In this document: piece by piece, positions 17,103 through 28,038 of the stretch | Numbering within the stretch: position 1 is the stretch's first letter | Layout: each line of letters starts with the position of its first letter | Assembly: GCF_003854965.1 (NCBI RefSeq) | Contig: NZ_RQPI01000011.1 | Coordinates: 97,820 to 161,819 of the forward strand | Direction of reading: 5' to 3' | DNA from: Paenibacillus rhizophilus | GTDB lineage: Bacteria; Bacillota; Bacilli; Paenibacillales; Paenibacillaceae | DNA: 64,000 nucleotides | Made by a program: the position numbers and the translations under genes | The notes under the pieces: generated by a model | The model's input: only the letters and a program-made list of their open reading frames with translations | The model's database searches: none | What the model was told of the DNA's origin: nothing

Positions 17103-20100
17103 ATGAGACACACAGAACTGCCCCCTAAACAGGGCCTTTACGATCCCCAGTTCGAGAAAGATGCCTGCGGCATGGGTTTTGTCGCCCATATCAAAGGAAA
17201 GCCTTCTCATGAGATTGTCAGCAACGCCTTAACCATGCTCGCCAATATGGAGCATCGCGGAGGCCAGGGAAGTGAGCCGAATTCCGGCGATGGCGCGGGT
17301 ATTATGCTGCAAATTCCGCACCGGTTCTTCTCCGAAGAAGCGAAAGCGCTCGGCTTTGAACTGCCGGAGGCGGGCCTTTACGGTGTCGGCATGCTTTTTG
17401 TGTCTCATAACGAAAGCATCCGCACCGCACACGAGCGCATCCTGAGCGACATTATCGCCGAAGAAGGGCAGACGCTGCTCGGCTTCCGCGACGTTCCTAC
17501 CTGCGACGACATGCTGGGCAAGACGGCAAAGGCCGCCAAGCCTTATGTACGCCAGGTATTTATCGGACGTTCCGGCGATATTCAAGGCGATCTTGCCTTC
17601 GAACGCAAACTGTACGTTATCCGCAAACGGGCGGAGCTGGCTGTCCGCTACGGCGGATTGGAAGAGGGAGATTCCTTCTACCTGCCAAGCTTGTCCTGCC
17701 GCAAAATCGTTTACAAAGGAATGCTGACCACCGAGCAGGTTGGACAGTTCTATCTCGATCTTCAGAACGAAAAGCTGGAATCGGCGATCGCGCTTGTCCA
17801 CTCCCGGTTCAGCACCAACACGTTCCCGAGCTGGGAGCGCGCGCATCCGTACCGCTTCATGATTCACAACGGCGAAATCAACACGCTGCGCGGCAACGTG
17901 AACTGGATGCATGCACGGCAGTCCTTGTTCAAGAGCGAAGTGTTCGGCAGCGATCTGGACAAAATCAAGCCGATCATCAACCCGGACGGGTCCGACACGG
18001 GGATGTTCGACAACACGTTTGAATTCTTGTACCTGAGCGGACGTTCCTTGCCTCATGTGGCCATGATGATGGTTCCTGAGCCGTGGAGCAACCACGACAG
18101 CATGGACGAGAAGAAAAAGGCGTTCTATGAATACCACAGCACCCTGATGGAGCCATGGGACGGGCCTGCCGCCATGGGCTTCACCGATGGCGTGCAAATC
18201 GGCGCGATCCTTGACCGCAACGGTCTGCGGCCTTCGCGCTATTATGTAACGAAGGACGATTTGATTATTCTGTCCTCCGAAGCGGGCGTACTGGATATCC
18301 CGCCGGAAAATGTGCTGTACAAGGACCGGCTGAGACCGGGCCGCATGCTGCTGGTCGATACGCAGGAAGGCCGCATTATTTCCGACGAAGAAGTGAAGGC
18401 GTCCATCGCTTCCGAGCATCCGTACCGCGACTGGCTCGACGAGCATCTGATCGGCCTCAGCGAGCTTCCGGATGCTCCGGAGCTGCCGAATCCGAAGCAT
18501 GACAACGTTCAGCAGCTGCAGCAGTCTTTCGGCTATACGTTCGAGGATCTGCGCAAGGTGCTTGAGCCGATGGCGTCTAGCGGCGCCGAAGCGGTCGGCT
18601 CCATGGGCTACGATGCTCCGCTGGCGGTGCTGTCCGACCGTCCGCAACGGCTTTATAACTACTTTAAACAAATGTTCGCCCAGGTAACCAACCCGCCGAT
18701 CGACGCTATCCGCGAAGAGCTGGTTACTTCGACGACAACGACAATCGGACCGGAGCGCAACCTGCTTAAACCAGAACCGGAAAGCTGTCGACAGATCGCG
18801 CTTGAGACACCGATTCTGTCCAATGAGGATTTCGCGAAGATCCGACATGTACGCCGCGCCGGCTTCAAGGCGATGACTATTCCGATTCTGTTCCCGGCGG
18901 AGCTGGGGGCCGAAGGGCTGCGTACCGCGCTTGACCGTCTGAGCGAAGCCGCTGACCGGGTTATCGATAAGGGCCACAATATTCTTATTCTGTCCGACCG
19001 CGGAGTAGACCGCGAGAATGCGGCCATTCCGGCTCTGCTTGCCGTATCGAGCCTGCATCACCATCTGATCCGTCAAGGCACGCGGACCAAAGTTACGATT
19101 TTGCTGGAATCCGGCGAACCGCGCGAAGTGCATCATTATGCGCTTCTGCTCGGCTACGGCGTGAGCGCGGTAAATCCGTACCTGGCGTTCGAGAGCTTGG
19201 ACGACATGATTGCCCAGGGCCTGCTGAGAGGCGTTTCGCATGAGAAGGCCGTAAAGAACTACATTAAAGCCGCGACCAAGAGCGTCGTCAAAATCCTGTC
19301 CAAGATGGGCATTTCCACGATCCAGTCCTACCGTGGCGCCCAAATCTTTGAGGCGGTCGGCCTGAATTCCGAGTTCGTTGACCGCTACTTCACCTGGACT
19401 CCATCCCGCATCGGCGGCATCGGTCTGGAAGAAGTGGCTGCGGAGACTCTGGTGCATCACAACCGCGCCTTCTCCGATAAGGACGGCAAGGACAAAGTGC
19501 TGGATTCCGGCGGTGAATACCAATGGCGCAGCGACGGGGAGGATCATCTGTTCAACCCGCAGACAATCCACATGCTTCAGCATTCCGTCCGCAGCGGCGA
19601 TTACGATATGTACAAGAAATACTCCGCCCTTGTTCAGGGCGAGAGCAAGAAGCATCAGACGCTTCGTTCCCTGCTTGAATTCAAGCCGGTAGGAGAGCCG
19701 ATTCCGCTGGAAGAAGTGGAACCGGTGGAATCGATCATGAAACGCTTCAAGACCGGAGCCATGTCCTTTGGCTCGATCAGCAAGGAAGCGCATGAGACGC
19801 TGGCGATTGCGATGAACCGCATCGGCGGTAAGAGCAATACCGGCGAAGGCGGGGAAGATCCGGCGCGCTTCATTCCGGATGCCAATGGGGATTCCCGCCG
19901 CAGCGCGATCAAGCAGGTCGCATCCGGACGGTTCGGCGTAACGTCGAATTACCTGGTGAACGCCGACGAGATTCAAATCAAGATGGCGCAGGGCGCGAAG
20001 CCGGGCGAAGGCGGACAGCTTCCGGGACGCAAGGTGTATCCTTGGGTTGCCGAGGTTCGCGGTTCCACGGCGGGCGTGGGTCTGATCTCGCCTCCTCCTC

Positions 20101-21698
20101 ACCATGATATTTATTCCATCGAGGATTTGGCGGAGCTGATCTACGACCTGAAGAACGCCAACCCGCGCGCGAATATCAATGTGAAGCTCGTATCCGAGGT
20201 TGGTGTCGGAACGATTGCCGCAGGTGTGGCAAAAGGCCGCGCCGACGTGATCCTGATCAGCGGATACGACGGAGGCACCGGCGCGTCGCCGATGAACTCC
20301 ATCCGTCATGCCGGCCTTCCGTGGGAACTGGGCCTTGCGGAAACGCATCAGACGCTGATGCTGAACAATCTGCGTGACCGTATCGTCCTGGAGGCGGACG
20401 GCAAAATGCTGAGCGGCCGTGATCTGGCCGTGGCCGCGCTCCTTGGCGCCGAAGAATACGGATTTGCCACTGCGCCGCTGGTGGCTGTGGGCTGCATCAT
20501 GATGCGGGTCTGCCAGATGGACACCTGTCCGGTTGGCGTCGCAACACAGAATCCGGATCTGCGCAAGAACTTTGCCGGCGATCCGCAGCATGTCGTTAAC
20601 TTTATGACTTTCGTCGCGCAGGATCTGCGCGAAATTATGGCCAGCCTCGGCTTCCGCACCATTCAAGAAATGGTCGGACGCACCGACTGTCTGGATGCTG
20701 TTCAAGCTTCGTATCATTGGAAGAAGAAGGGCGTCGATCTCAGCGGATTGCTGCATACGCCTGAACTGCCTGAAGGCAGCACGCGTTTCAACAGCAAGAA
20801 ACAGAGTCACGGGCTGGAAGAGACGCTGGACGTATCCACGCTGCTTTCTCTTGCGGCTCCGGCCATCGAGAACGGAACGGTTGTGGAGGCATCCCTGCCG
20901 ATTACGAACGTCAACCGCGCCGTCGGCACGATTCTCGGCAGCGAATTGACGCGCAAATACGGTGCGGCCGGCTTGCCGGACGACACGATTCGCCTGAACT
21001 TCACCGGCTCTGCTGGACAAAGCCTTGGGGCATTCATGCCGAAGGGCATTACCATCACGGTTGAGGGCGACACGAACGACTACATCGGCAAAGGCCTTTC
21101 CGGAGGCAAGCTGATCGTTAAGCCGTCTCCGAAAGCGACGTTTGCCGCCGAGGAGAACATCATTGTCGGCAACACCGGCTTCTACGGAGCGACAAGCGGC
21201 GAAGCCTATATCAGCGGCATTGCCGGCGAACGCTTCGCGGTCCGTAACTCCGGCGCCAAGGTTGTCGTTGAAGGCGTGGGCGACCACGGCTGCGAATACA
21301 TGACCGGTGGACGCGTAGTCGTCTTGGGCGGAACCGGACGCAACTTCGCGGCGGGAATGTCGGGCGGCATCGCCTATGTATACGATCCTGACAATACGTT
21401 TATCAACCGCTGCAACCTGGAAATGGTTCTGCTGGAGCGCGTTGAGGAGAGCGAAGAGATCGAAGATCTGCATGGCATGATCGTCCGTCATACGGAGCTG
21501 ACGAACAGTGCTCTTGGACAGCGTGTGCTGGATAGCTGGCAGGATAATCTGCCGAAATTCGTCCGTGTCATTCCGAAGGATTACAAACGGATGATGGAGC
21601 AAATCCGCAAGGTGGAAGAAACCGGCCTGACCGGCGAAGCCGCATTGATGGCTGCTTTTGAAGCGAACATGCGCGAGTTGGCACGGGTTGGCGGCTAA
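17103..21698 (+). CDS. gltA: Glutamate synthase large subunit (GOGAT alpha)
   Basis: 1531-residue enzyme that makes two glutamates from glutamine and 2-oxoglutarate. The amidotransferase begins at Cys22 (ACGMGFVAH), the nucleophile exposed after removal of a 21-residue propeptide. The central and FMN-binding domains follow ([22 protein letters not shown]), then the 3Fe-4S cysteine cluster near residue 1130 ([13 protein letters not shown]) and the GXGXG beta-helix domain at the C-terminus. The ATG at 17103 follows GAAAGGTTGCG. The small subunit gene gltB, often adjacent, is absent; a terminator closes the gene. Confidence 0.96.
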   Translation: MRHTELPPKQGLYDPQFEKDACGMGFVAHIKGKPSHEIVSNALTMLANMEHRGGQGSEPNSGDGAGIMLQIPHRFFSEEAKALGFELPEAGLYGVGMLFVSHNESIRTAHERILSDIIAEEGQTLLGFRDVPTCDDMLGKTAKAAKPYVRQVFIGRSGDIQGDLAFERKLYVIRKRAELAVRYGGLEEGDSFYLPSLSCRKIVYKGMLTTEQVGQFYLDLQNEKLESAIALVHSRFSTNTFPSWERAHPYRFMIHNGEINTLRGNVNWMHARQSLFKSEVFGSDLDKIKPIINPDGSDTGMFDNTFEFLYLSGRSLPHVAMMMVPEPWSNHDSMDEKKKAFYEYHSTLMEPWDGPAAMGFTDGVQIGAILDRNGLRPSRYYVTKDDLIILSSEAGVLDIPPENVLYKDRLRPGRMLLVDTQEGRIISDEEVKASIASEHPYRDWLDEHLIGLSELPDAPELPNPKHDNVQQLQQSFGYTFEDLRKVLEPMASSGAEAVGSMGYDAPLAVLSDRPQRLYNYFKQMFAQVTNPPIDAIREELVTSTTTTIGPERNLLKPEPESCRQIALETPILSNEDFAKIRHVRRAGFKAMTIPILFPAELGAEGLRTALDRLSEAADRVIDKGHNILILSDRGVDRENAAIPALLAVSSLHHHLIRQGTRTKVTILLESGEPREVHHYALLLGYGVSAVNPYLAFESLDDMIAQGLLRGVSHEKAVKNYIKAATKSVVKILSKMGISTIQSYRGAQIFEAVGLNSEFVDRYFTWTPSRIGGIGLEEVAAETLVHHNRAFSDKDGKDKVLDSGGEYQWRSDGEDHLFNPQTIHMLQHSVRSGDYDMYKKYSALVQGESKKHQTLRSLLEFKPVGEPIPLEEVEPVESIMKRFKTGAMSFGSISKEAHETLAIAMNRIGGKSNTGEGGEDPARFIPDANGDSRRSAIKQVASGRFGVTSNYLVNADEIQIKMAQGAKPGEGGQLPGRKVYPWVAEVRGSTAGVGLISPPPHHDIYSIEDLAELIYDLKNANPRANINVKLVSEVGVGTIAAGVAKGRADVILISGYDGGTGASPMNSIRHAGLPWELGLAETHQTLMLNNLRDRIVLEADGKMLSGRDLAVAALLGAEEYGFATAPLVAVGCIMMRVCQMDTCPVGVATQNPDLRKNFAGDPQHVVNFMTFVAQDLREIMASLGFRTIQEMVGRTDCLDAVQASYHWKKKGVDLSGLLHTPELPEGSTRFNSKKQSHGLEETLDVSTLLSLAAPAIENGTVVEASLPITNVNRAVGTILGSELTRKYGAAGLPDDTIRLNFTGSAGQSLGAFMPKGITITVEGDTNDYIGKGLSGGKLIVKPSPKATFAAEENIIVGNTGFYGATSGEAYISGIAGERFAVRNSGAKVVVEGVGDHGCEYMTGGRVVVLGGTGRNFAAGMSGGIAYVYDPDNTFINRCNLEMVLLERVEESEEIEDLHGMIVRHTELTNSALGQRVLDSWQDNLPKFVRVIPKDYKRMMEQIRKVEETGLTGEAALMAAFEANMRELARVGG

Positions 21699-21747
21699 GC
21701 GGCAAGCTAACACTTTCTTATATTTTTAAATAACGATAACGCAATGC

Positions 21748-21789
21748 AAGCGGCAGTTTGGAGCAGGGCTCCGAGCTGCCGCTTTTTTT
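21748..21789 (+). terminator. Terminator after gltA
   Basis: AAGCGGCAG pairs with CTGCCGCTT, with an inner GGAGC/GCTCC stem, followed by a T-run. Confidence 0.9.
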
Positions 21790-21900
21790 GCTAATCAGAG
21801 AAAGATACAGAAAAGTTTTTGCAGTATGTTTACTGTCGGAGTCGTCTAACCTAATATAGGGAATTTTTTGCGAAATTTATAACGGAAGGATGGTGCAATA

Positions 21901-22830
21901 ATGACGGCAAATATAGCGGTTCAGGAACCGGTCGCCAGGCTCCTTGGCGTGACCAAACAAATCGGCAAGAAAACGCTGGTCAGCGACTTGACGCTCGATA
22001 TTCCGGCGGGACAAATCTTCGGCTTTCTGGGCCCGAATGGCGCGGGCAAGACAACAACCATAAGGATGATGGTTGGGCTGATCTCGATTAGCCGGGGCGA
22101 TATTATGATTGGCGGAAGAAGCATCAGGACGAATTTTGAAGAGGCGGTGGCGCAGGTCGGAGCGATTGTGGAAAATCCGGAAATGTACAAGTTTTTGACC
22201 GGATACCAGAATTTGCGGCAGTATGCGCGTATGGTCAGTGGAGTAACGAAGCAGCGCATTGATGAAGTCATCCAGCTCGTCGGACTGAACAATCGTATTC
22301 ATGACAAAGTGAAGAGCTATTCGCTCGGCATGCGCCAGCGTCTCGGGGTAGCCCAGGCTTTACTTCACCGTCCCAAGCTGCTCATTCTGGACGAGCCGAC
22401 TAACGGTCTTGATCCCCAGGGCATCCGCGAACTGCGTGATTATCTGCGGCGGCTGTGCCGGGACGAAGGAACAAGCGTGTTTGTCTCCAGCCACTTGCTG
22501 TCCGAAATGGAACTGATGTGCGACAGCGTGGCGGTCATTCAGAACGGCAAACTGGTCGACGTACGTCAGCTTAAGAGTGTAGGAGATGCTAAGGCAGGGC
22601 CGCAGAGCAGGGAGATCTTGTTCGAAGTGAATGATCCGGGAGCCGCACAGGCGCTTATCGGCGGAACTGTGGAGGCGGAAGGCCTTGTCGTGAGAGCTCT
22701 CCGGAGCGATATTCCCGGGCTGAACGAACGGCTGATAGGCGGCGGAATTCAAGTATACGGCATAAAAGAAGTTGTCGTTTCGCTTGAGGACCAATTCCTG
22801 AAGATGACAGGAGGTGAAGGCATTGAGTAG
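21901..22830 (+). CDS. ABC transporter ATP-binding protein (BcrA/CcmA type)
   Basis: 309-residue ATPase: Walker A GPNGAGKT at residues 44-51, signature SYSLGMRQR near 140, Walker B LLILDEPTNGLD near 162. The C-terminal extension after about residue 220 is typical of drug/bacitracin-type exporters with a separate membrane subunit. It overlaps the following permease gene by eight bases, implying coupled translation. The cargo is unknown; antimicrobial-peptide or lipid export are usual for this family. Confidence 0.9.
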   Translation: MTANIAVQEPVARLLGVTKQIGKKTLVSDLTLDIPAGQIFGFLGPNGAGKTTTIRMMVGLISISRGDIMIGGRSIRTNFEEAVAQVGAIVENPEMYKFLTGYQNLRQYARMVSGVTKQRIDEVIQLVGLNNRIHDKVKSYSLGMRQRLGVAQALLHRPKLLILDEPTNGLDPQGIRELRDYLRRLCRDEGTSVFVSSHLLSEMELMCDSVAVIQNGKLVDVRQLKSVGDAKAGPQSREILFEVNDPGAAQALIGGTVEAEGLVVRALRSDIPGLNERLIGGGIQVYGIKEVVVSLEDQFLKMTGGEGIE

Positions 22831-23605
22831 TTTCTCGGCGCTTGTACATAACGAGAATATTAAAATATACAGCCGCATCCGTACCTGGATCATGCTGTTT
22901 CTGCTCGTTGTTTTGAGTATCCTGGTGCCGGTGCTTACGTACGTAACCAGCGAGCCGCAATACCGGCCGACCATGTGGAACAGCTTTCAAATGACGATAA
23001 GCGTAATGTTCTTCTTGAATACGATTTTTACCGTTGTCATCGCTTCGGATGCCGTGGCGGGCGAATTCTCTTGGGGAACGATCAAGCTGCTGCTGATCCG
23101 GCCCTGGAGCCGCTCGAAAATCCTGCTTTCAAAATATATTGCGATGGTGCTGTTCAGCATCCTCACGACGGTTCTGCTGGCGGTTTGTGCGTTCGGAGCG
23201 TCGCGCATTCTGTTTTCCGCGGAAGGAACGTCCATGCCGATTGGCGGCTGGAGTCCGGAAGCTTATAGCCTGTTGGATATCGGCTGCCGGTATATCGAGC
23301 TGTTCCTGACCGCGGCGATTGCCTTCATGGTCTCCAGCGTGTTCCGCGCAAGCGGCCTGGCGATCGGCCTGTCGCTGTTTATTATGTTCGCCAAGGATGT
23401 ATTTACCGCTATTTTCAATCCCGAACGGTATGAATGGGCGAAGTATTTGCTCTTTACCCATATGGACTTAAGCGCCTATCTGGTGGCGGACAAAGGACCC
23501 GGAGGCGTGACCCTGGGCTTCTCCATTGCGGTGCTTGCCGTCTATTATGCCGTTTTCCTGCTGTTGTCCTGGGTTGTGTTCAGCCGCAGAGACGTTGCCG
23601 GTTGA
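22823..23605 (+). CDS. ABC-2 type transporter permease
   Basis: 260 residues with six predicted transmembrane helices and the segment VVIASDAVAGEFSWGTIKLLLIRPWSR, characteristic of ABC-2 permeases of the bacitracin/Na+ exporter class. The TTG at 22823 follows GGAGGTGA, which is inside the end of the ATPase gene; a GTG at 22814 overlaps the ribosome site. It forms an exporter with the preceding ATPase. Confidence 0.88.
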   Translation: MSSFSALVHNENIKIYSRIRTWIMLFLLVVLSILVPVLTYVTSEPQYRPTMWNSFQMTISVMFFLNTIFTVVIASDAVAGEFSWGTIKLLLIRPWSRSKILLSKYIAMVLFSILTTVLLAVCAFGASRILFSAEGTSMPIGGWSPEAYSLLDIGCRYIELFLTAAIAFMVSSVFRASGLAIGLSLFIMFAKDVFTAIFNPERYEWAKYLLFTHMDLSAYLVADKGPGGVTLGFSIAVLAVYYAVFLLLSWVVFSRRDVAG

Positions 23606-23654
23606 CCGGAAAAAAACAAGAAGCCGGGCCTGGCCATATCATGGAGGTCAGCTC

Positions 23655-24098
23655 CTAAGAGGCGTGTCCGTCATGCTGTAAATCGTCTTCTGCATTTGCG
23701 GCGCATTCTGCGGTCCATACTGAACCGTTCGCTCCTTCCGGAGAGGACGGTTCTTCCATTTCTACCAACCCGTTCAGGATTCCGCCCTCCATTATGGAGA
23801 GCTTGCCTGCCGCCGCACTGCCGTGCAGACTGCCTGTCGAGGTCAGAATCAGGCTGTGCTTCGCGGTTACATCCCCGAATACTTTACCTGCGATAAATAC
23901 ATCGGCGGCGGTAATGCTGGCATGGACGCGTCCTTGCTCGCCGATCGTTAACGTGCCGCTGCAGCGGATTTCTCCCGTAAAACCGCCGTCAATGCGCAAA
24001 TTGGTGTCACATTGGATTTTTCCTTCCAGCGTTCCTCCATGGCCGAACAGGGAATCTGTTGAAGCGCCGGGCTTTCCTTTTCCTTTTTTATTCCACAT
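23655..24098 (-). CDS. Bactofilin (polymer-forming cytoskeletal protein)
   Basis: 147 residues. The central part is a right-handed beta-helix with repeated short strands (LEGKIQCDTNLRIDGGFTGEI, HASITAADVFIAGKVFGDV are typical), flanked by disordered, charged termini. Bactofilins polymerise without nucleotide and position cell-wall enzymes. The gene lies 35 bp downstream of an M23 endopeptidase gene on the same strand; bactofilin-M23 pairs are a recurring arrangement linked to cell-shape control. Start ATG follows GGAGGAATGAAGC. Confidence 0.9.
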   Translation of the reverse strand: MWNKKGKGKPGASTDSLFGHGGTLEGKIQCDTNLRIDGGFTGEIRCSGTLTIGEQGRVHASITAADVFIAGKVFGDVTAKHSLILTSTGSLHGSAAAGKLSIMEGGILNGLVEMEEPSSPEGANGSVWTAECAANAEDDLQHDGHAS

Positions 24099-24133
24099 GC
24101 TTCATTCCTCCATTTCTTCATCGCGGGTTCATT

Positions 24134-25270
24134 TCAATTCGGTTGGACATAGGACAAGGGGTTGACGGTCTTGTTCTGTTTGCTGACCTGGAAATGCAGA
24201 TGAGGGCCGGTGCTTCTTCCGGTGCTGCCGACCTGTCCGATTCGCTGGCCTTTGACGACCTTGTCTCCGGCGGACACTGCCGAGCTGCTGAGATGCATAT
24301 AGGAGGTCTGCAGCCCGTTTCCGTGGTCAATCACGATGTAATTGCCGCGCGCAGCCGACCATTCTGCGGCAAGGATTGTACCGCTCTGAGCTGCAAATAT
24401 AAAATCGCCTGTCTGAGCCGCGATGTCGATTCCGGCGTGGAAAGAAGAACTTCCTTTGAAAGGATCGGTACGATAGCCGAAGCTGGAGGAGACGGTCCGG
24501 GAGGAAGTGGGCCACAGGAAAGAATGCATCTGGCGCGCGTTATGCCGAAGCTTCTGCTGCTGCAGATCCGCCTCCGCTTTTTGGGCATCCAGTACCGTAC
24601 GGGAAAGGCTCCGGACCATCTCTTCGAGCATGCCGCTGAGTTCCGTAAGCTCGTCCTTTGTCTCCAGGAGGGTACGGATCTCCCCGTTCCCGTAGGAGGC
24701 GACATATTCGCCTCCTACGCGTAAGGCGGGGGTGTCATCGATGGCGGCGGTAAAGGCTCCGATACGGATGGTGATAGCTGAAGGAGAAGCGGAATGGGCC
24801 GGCGCGGCGAATATGGCCTTTGACCCGGAGTCTGCGCCGGACGCGGAACCCGTCCCTTGAACGGACATGTCCGCTGTCGATTCCTTACCGTGAGAATCCT
24901 CCTTTTGTTGATTAATCAGGTTTTGCAGTTCCTGTTCCAGCGCATCTACGCTTTTTAGCCGTTCCTTGATCGCTTTGGCTTCTTTCGAGAGCCCGGCGGC
25001 TTCACTTTGGACCTGCTGCAGCGTTTTTTCCTTATCCGCGATCTTCGCTTCCAGACGAACATTCTGCGAGGACAGGGCGGCGGCTTCGGCCTCAAGTTCC
25101 TGCATGGAGCGGGAGGCATGATAATGCATGGAGCTGATCAGACTCGACAAGGACAGAACGGCCGCGGCCGGAAGGGCCATAGCCATCGGTCTGGAAAGCT
25201 GAAGCTGTCTGACCGGACGCCCGGCATCCCTGACAACGAGAAGGGTAATCTTATCTGATTGACTTTTCAT
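24134..25270 (-). CDS. M23-family peptidoglycan endopeptidase with coiled coil
   Basis: 378 residues: a cytoplasmic N-terminus, one transmembrane segment (about 28-46), a coiled coil (about 50-118, rich in Glu/Lys/Gln/Leu), a Ser/Ala linker, and a LytM-type peptidase domain from about 265. The zinc ligands His278 and Asp282 (FHAGIDIAA) and His359 in HLHFQV, with His357 catalytic, are all present, so it should be active. It is expected to cut peptide cross-links of peptidoglycan outside the membrane, guided by the bactofilin encoded next. Start ATG follows AGGAGATGTT. Confidence 0.92.
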   Translation of the reverse strand: MKSQSDKITLLVVRDAGRPVRQLQLSRPMAMALPAAAVLSLSSLISSMHYHASRSMQELEAEAAALSSQNVRLEAKIADKEKTLQQVQSEAAGLSKEAKAIKERLKSVDALEQELQNLINQQKEDSHGKESTADMSVQGTGSASGADSGSKAIFAAPAHSASPSAITIRIGAFTAAIDDTPALRVGGEYVASYGNGEIRTLLETKDELTELSGMLEEMVRSLSRTVLDAQKAEADLQQQKLRHNARQMHSFLWPTSSRTVSSSFGYRTDPFKGSSSFHAGIDIAAQTGDFIFAAQSGTILAAEWSAARGNYIVIDHGNGLQTSYMHLSSSAVSAGDKVVKGQRIGQVGSTGRSTGPHLHFQVSKQNKTVNPLSYVQPN

Positions 25271-25473
25271 AACATCTCCTTCCTGCGCCCAGACCGTAAG
25301 GCTCGCGGCCGGAAGCTTTGTTGTTCACGTTGTCCATATTACTCTATGTATTCCGGACCGCACGGGATCATGACATGTGATTAATTGAATAAAGCGGGGG
25401 AGTTTCGGCAAAACCTGTACTTATGCAGCTTACACGGTCTGTCGCGTACGACAGCAAAGGAGAATAGGACGGC

Positions 25474-26904
25474 ATGAAAATATTCGTTGCAGTGCTGTGT
25501 TTGTTTATTGTACAGATCATTGTGATTCTGTTTCTCGAATACCGCCGTCCTCAAAGAGCGGTCGCCTGGCTGTTTCTGCTCTTTTGCTGTCCGCCGCTCG
25601 GTCTGCTGGTCTATTACTTTTTAGGCCGGGATTACAAACAGGGCCGCAGGCTTAAAGCTTGCGCCGCAGAAACGCGCTGCGGACTCCACGGGCACGCCGA
25701 AGAACGGAGCCGGCCCATAACCCGCGTGGAGGATACCGGTAACCCGGAGCTGGCCGGCCGAAAAGAGCTGCTGCGCTTGCTTTCCGGGCTGTCGGAAAGT
25801 CCGGTAACCGGCAGAAACGCCACCCGGATTCTGGTTAACGCGGGCGAAACCTACGCTTCCATGCTTGAAGCGATGGAAGCGGCTTCCGAGCATATCCATC
25901 TGGAGGTATATATTTTTCGCGATGACGGTATCGGGGAGAGATTCCAGGATGTCATGATCCGCAAAGCCCGGCAGGGTGTAAAAGTCCGTTTGCTGTGCGA
26001 CGGGCTCGGCAGCCACAAGCTGAGCCGGCGCTTTCTTCGCGCGTTATCCGGCGCCGGGGTAGAGACGCATTTGTTTCTGCCGCCGCTCGCGTCGCTGCTC
26101 GGCGGGCGCTTCAATTACCGCAACCATCGTAAAATCCTTGTGGTGGACGGTCTTGTCGGCTTCACCGGCGGGATCAACATCGGCGACGAATACTTGGGCA
26201 AAGACCCGAAAATGGGATTTTGGCGCGATACCCATCTGAAGCTGGAGGGAGACGCCGTCTACTTTATCCAGCGTATTTTCCTGAAAGATTGGCGGCTGGC
26301 TTCCGGTGAACGTTTAAGCCATCCGCGTCTGTTCCCCATCCATGCCTGTGAAGGCAAAGAGGGAGTTCAAATCATCGGCAGCGGTCCGGACGGCGCAATC
26401 GACTCCGCACAGACTATGATTTTTGCCGCGCTCAGCGCGGCGGAGAAGCGGATTTGGATCGAGACGCCTTATTTTATACCCGATCCGGCAATTTTACGGG
26501 CGCTTAAAACCGCCGTTTTGCGAGGAGCGGATGTGCGGATTATCATTCCGGGCAAACCCGACAATGCGTTTGTCTATAACGCCTCTCTTTCGTACTTGGA
26601 TGATTTGCTGGATGCTGGCGTGAAATTTTACCGTTACCGCAAGGGCTTTATGCATGCAAAGGTATGGATCGCCGACGGTCTGCTGGCTTCTGTTGGCAGT
26701 GTCAACCTGGATATGCGGAGCTTCTATTCCAATTTCGAGCTGTCTGCTGTGCTGCTTCAGCCGCAGCGCATCGAAGAACTGGCCGATCAGTTTCGGCGCG
26801 ACCTGGAGGACAGCGAGGCGGTTGATCCGGATGTTTTCAGCAAACGGGGCAATGCCGCCCGGAGAAAAGAAGAAATTTGCAGCCTGCTTTCTCCGCTTCT
26901 GTGA
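25474..26904 (+). CDS. cls: Cardiolipin synthase
   Basis: 476-residue membrane enzyme that joins two phosphatidylglycerols to cardiolipin. Two N-terminal transmembrane helices are followed by two phospholipase-D HKD motifs: His218 in NHRKILVVDG and His394 in MHAKVWIADG, each followed by the conserved Gly/Ser-Asn pattern (GGIN, GSVN). Length matches the family. Start ATG follows AAAGGAGAATAGG. Stand-alone gene. Confidence 0.93.
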   Translation: MKIFVAVLCLFIVQIIVILFLEYRRPQRAVAWLFLLFCCPPLGLLVYYFLGRDYKQGRRLKACAAETRCGLHGHAEERSRPITRVEDTGNPELAGRKELLRLLSGLSESPVTGRNATRILVNAGETYASMLEAMEAASEHIHLEVYIFRDDGIGERFQDVMIRKARQGVKVRLLCDGLGSHKLSRRFLRALSGAGVETHLFLPPLASLLGGRFNYRNHRKILVVDGLVGFTGGINIGDEYLGKDPKMGFWRDTHLKLEGDAVYFIQRIFLKDWRLASGERLSHPRLFPIHACEGKEGVQIIGSGPDGAIDSAQTMIFAALSAAEKRIWIETPYFIPDPAILRALKTAVLRGADVRIIIPGKPDNAFVYNASLSYLDDLLDAGVKFYRYRKGFMHAKVWIADGLLASVGSVNLDMRSFYSNFELSAVLLQPQRIEELADQFRRDLEDSEAVDPDVFSKRGNAARRKEEICSLLSPLL

Positions 26905-26977
26905 AAGGAAATAGGGCAGGAGATCAAATTCAGCAAGGGTTATTTGGGTTGTCCATTCATTATCGGGTATTGCAATG

Positions 26978-26986
26978 TGATATAAT
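26978..26986 (+). promoter_or_regulatory. Extended -10 promoter of the yitT-like gene
   Basis: TG-A-TATAAT, a perfect extended -10 element, 44 bp before the start codon; no good -35 is visible. Confidence 0.6.
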
Positions 26987-27029
26987 ATAATGACTATTGA
27001 AAAATTACGGCAAAGACAGGGGGAGTTCT

Positions 27030-27938
27030 ATGGGTACGAGTCCACACATTCTAGTTAAAGAGGAACCGAATAAACCCCGGAAATCCGGGACAATCAAGAC
27101 AGCCAGACTGGCGCAGCGTACCGTGATGATGGTAATTGGGGCAGGCATGATGGCCGTGGCGCTAGAAATTTTCCTCGTTCCGAATCAGATGGTCGATGGC
27201 GGCATAACAGGCATTTCGATTATGCTGTCGCATATTTTTGATATTCCCCTCGGGATTTTACTGACACTTCTCAATCTTCCTTTTCTTATCGTCGGCTATA
27301 AGCAAATCGGCAAGACGTTCGCATTATCCACACTGTTTGCGGTCGTCGTAATGTCGATCGGCACTCAATTGCTTCATCCTGTGCAGCCGATTACGGTGGA
27401 GCCGCTGCTTGCAGCGGTATTTGGCGGCGTTATTCTCGGCGTCGGCGTCGGACTTGTGGTGCGTTATGGAGGATCGCTGGACGGCACGGAAATTGTGGCG
27501 ATTCTGGTTGCCAAAAGACTGCCATTTTCAGTGGGCGAGGTCGTTATGTTCTTCAATCTGTTTATTTTGACTGGAGCGGGCTTTGTGTTCGGTTGGAATA
27601 ATGCCATGTTCTCGCTGATTGCCTACTATATTGCGTTCAAAATGATTGATGTCACCCTCGAAGGTTTGGATCAGTCGAAGTCGGTCTGGATCATCAGCGA
27701 TAAATACCGCGATATTGGCGAAGCGCTGACGGAGCGGCTCGGCCGGGGCGTAACTTACCTGCAGGGGGAAGGCGGATTTTCGGGCGAGGACAAGAAAGTT
27801 ATTTTCGTCGTGATCACCCGGCTGGAAGAAGCCAAGATGAAGGCAATTGTCGAAGACTGGGATTCCGAGGCTTTTGTTGCAGTCGGGAATATCCATGATG
27901 TCAAAGGCGGACGCTTTAAAAAGAAATCCATTCACTAA
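27030..27938 (+). CDS. YitT family membrane protein (DUF161/DUF2179)
   Basis: 302 residues: five or six transmembrane helices in the first two thirds, including the family segment EIFLVPNQMVDGGITGIS and GGSLDGTEI, and a cytoplasmic DUF2179 domain at about 225-300 (DKYRDIGEALTERLGRGVTYL). The family is widespread in Firmicutes and its transported substrate is unsettled. The ATG follows AGGGGGAG. Confidence 0.9.
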   Translation: MGTSPHILVKEEPNKPRKSGTIKTARLAQRTVMMVIGAGMMAVALEIFLVPNQMVDGGITGISIMLSHIFDIPLGILLTLLNLPFLIVGYKQIGKTFALSTLFAVVVMSIGTQLLHPVQPITVEPLLAAVFGGVILGVGVGLVVRYGGSLDGTEIVAILVAKRLPFSVGEVVMFFNLFILTGAGFVFGWNNAMFSLIAYYIAFKMIDVTLEGLDQSKSVWIISDKYRDIGEALTERLGRGVTYLQGEGGFSGEDKKVIFVVITRLEEAKMKAIVEDWDSEAFVAVGNIHDVKGGRFKKKSIH

Positions 27939-27967
27939 GCACTCATACTCGAAAAAATACGCATACT

Positions 27968-28008
27968 CAAAACCTCCGCATCGCAGCCTGCGAAAGACGG
28001 AGGTTTTG
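27968..28008. terminator. Bidirectional terminator
   Basis: CAAAACCTCCG pairs perfectly with CGGAGGTTTTG between the convergent yitT-like and ligD-polymerase genes. Confidence 0.85.
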
Positions 28009-28038
28009 CCGTTTATGGCGCCGAAGATGGACAATCGC

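Noticed and set aside
17229..21713. Very long open frame (about 1494 codons) antisense to gltA
   Set aside because: It is the mirror of a GC-rich, codon-biased gene; its translation has no recognisable domain and reads as low-order Arg/His/Gln-rich sequence. gltA is certain in the other strand.
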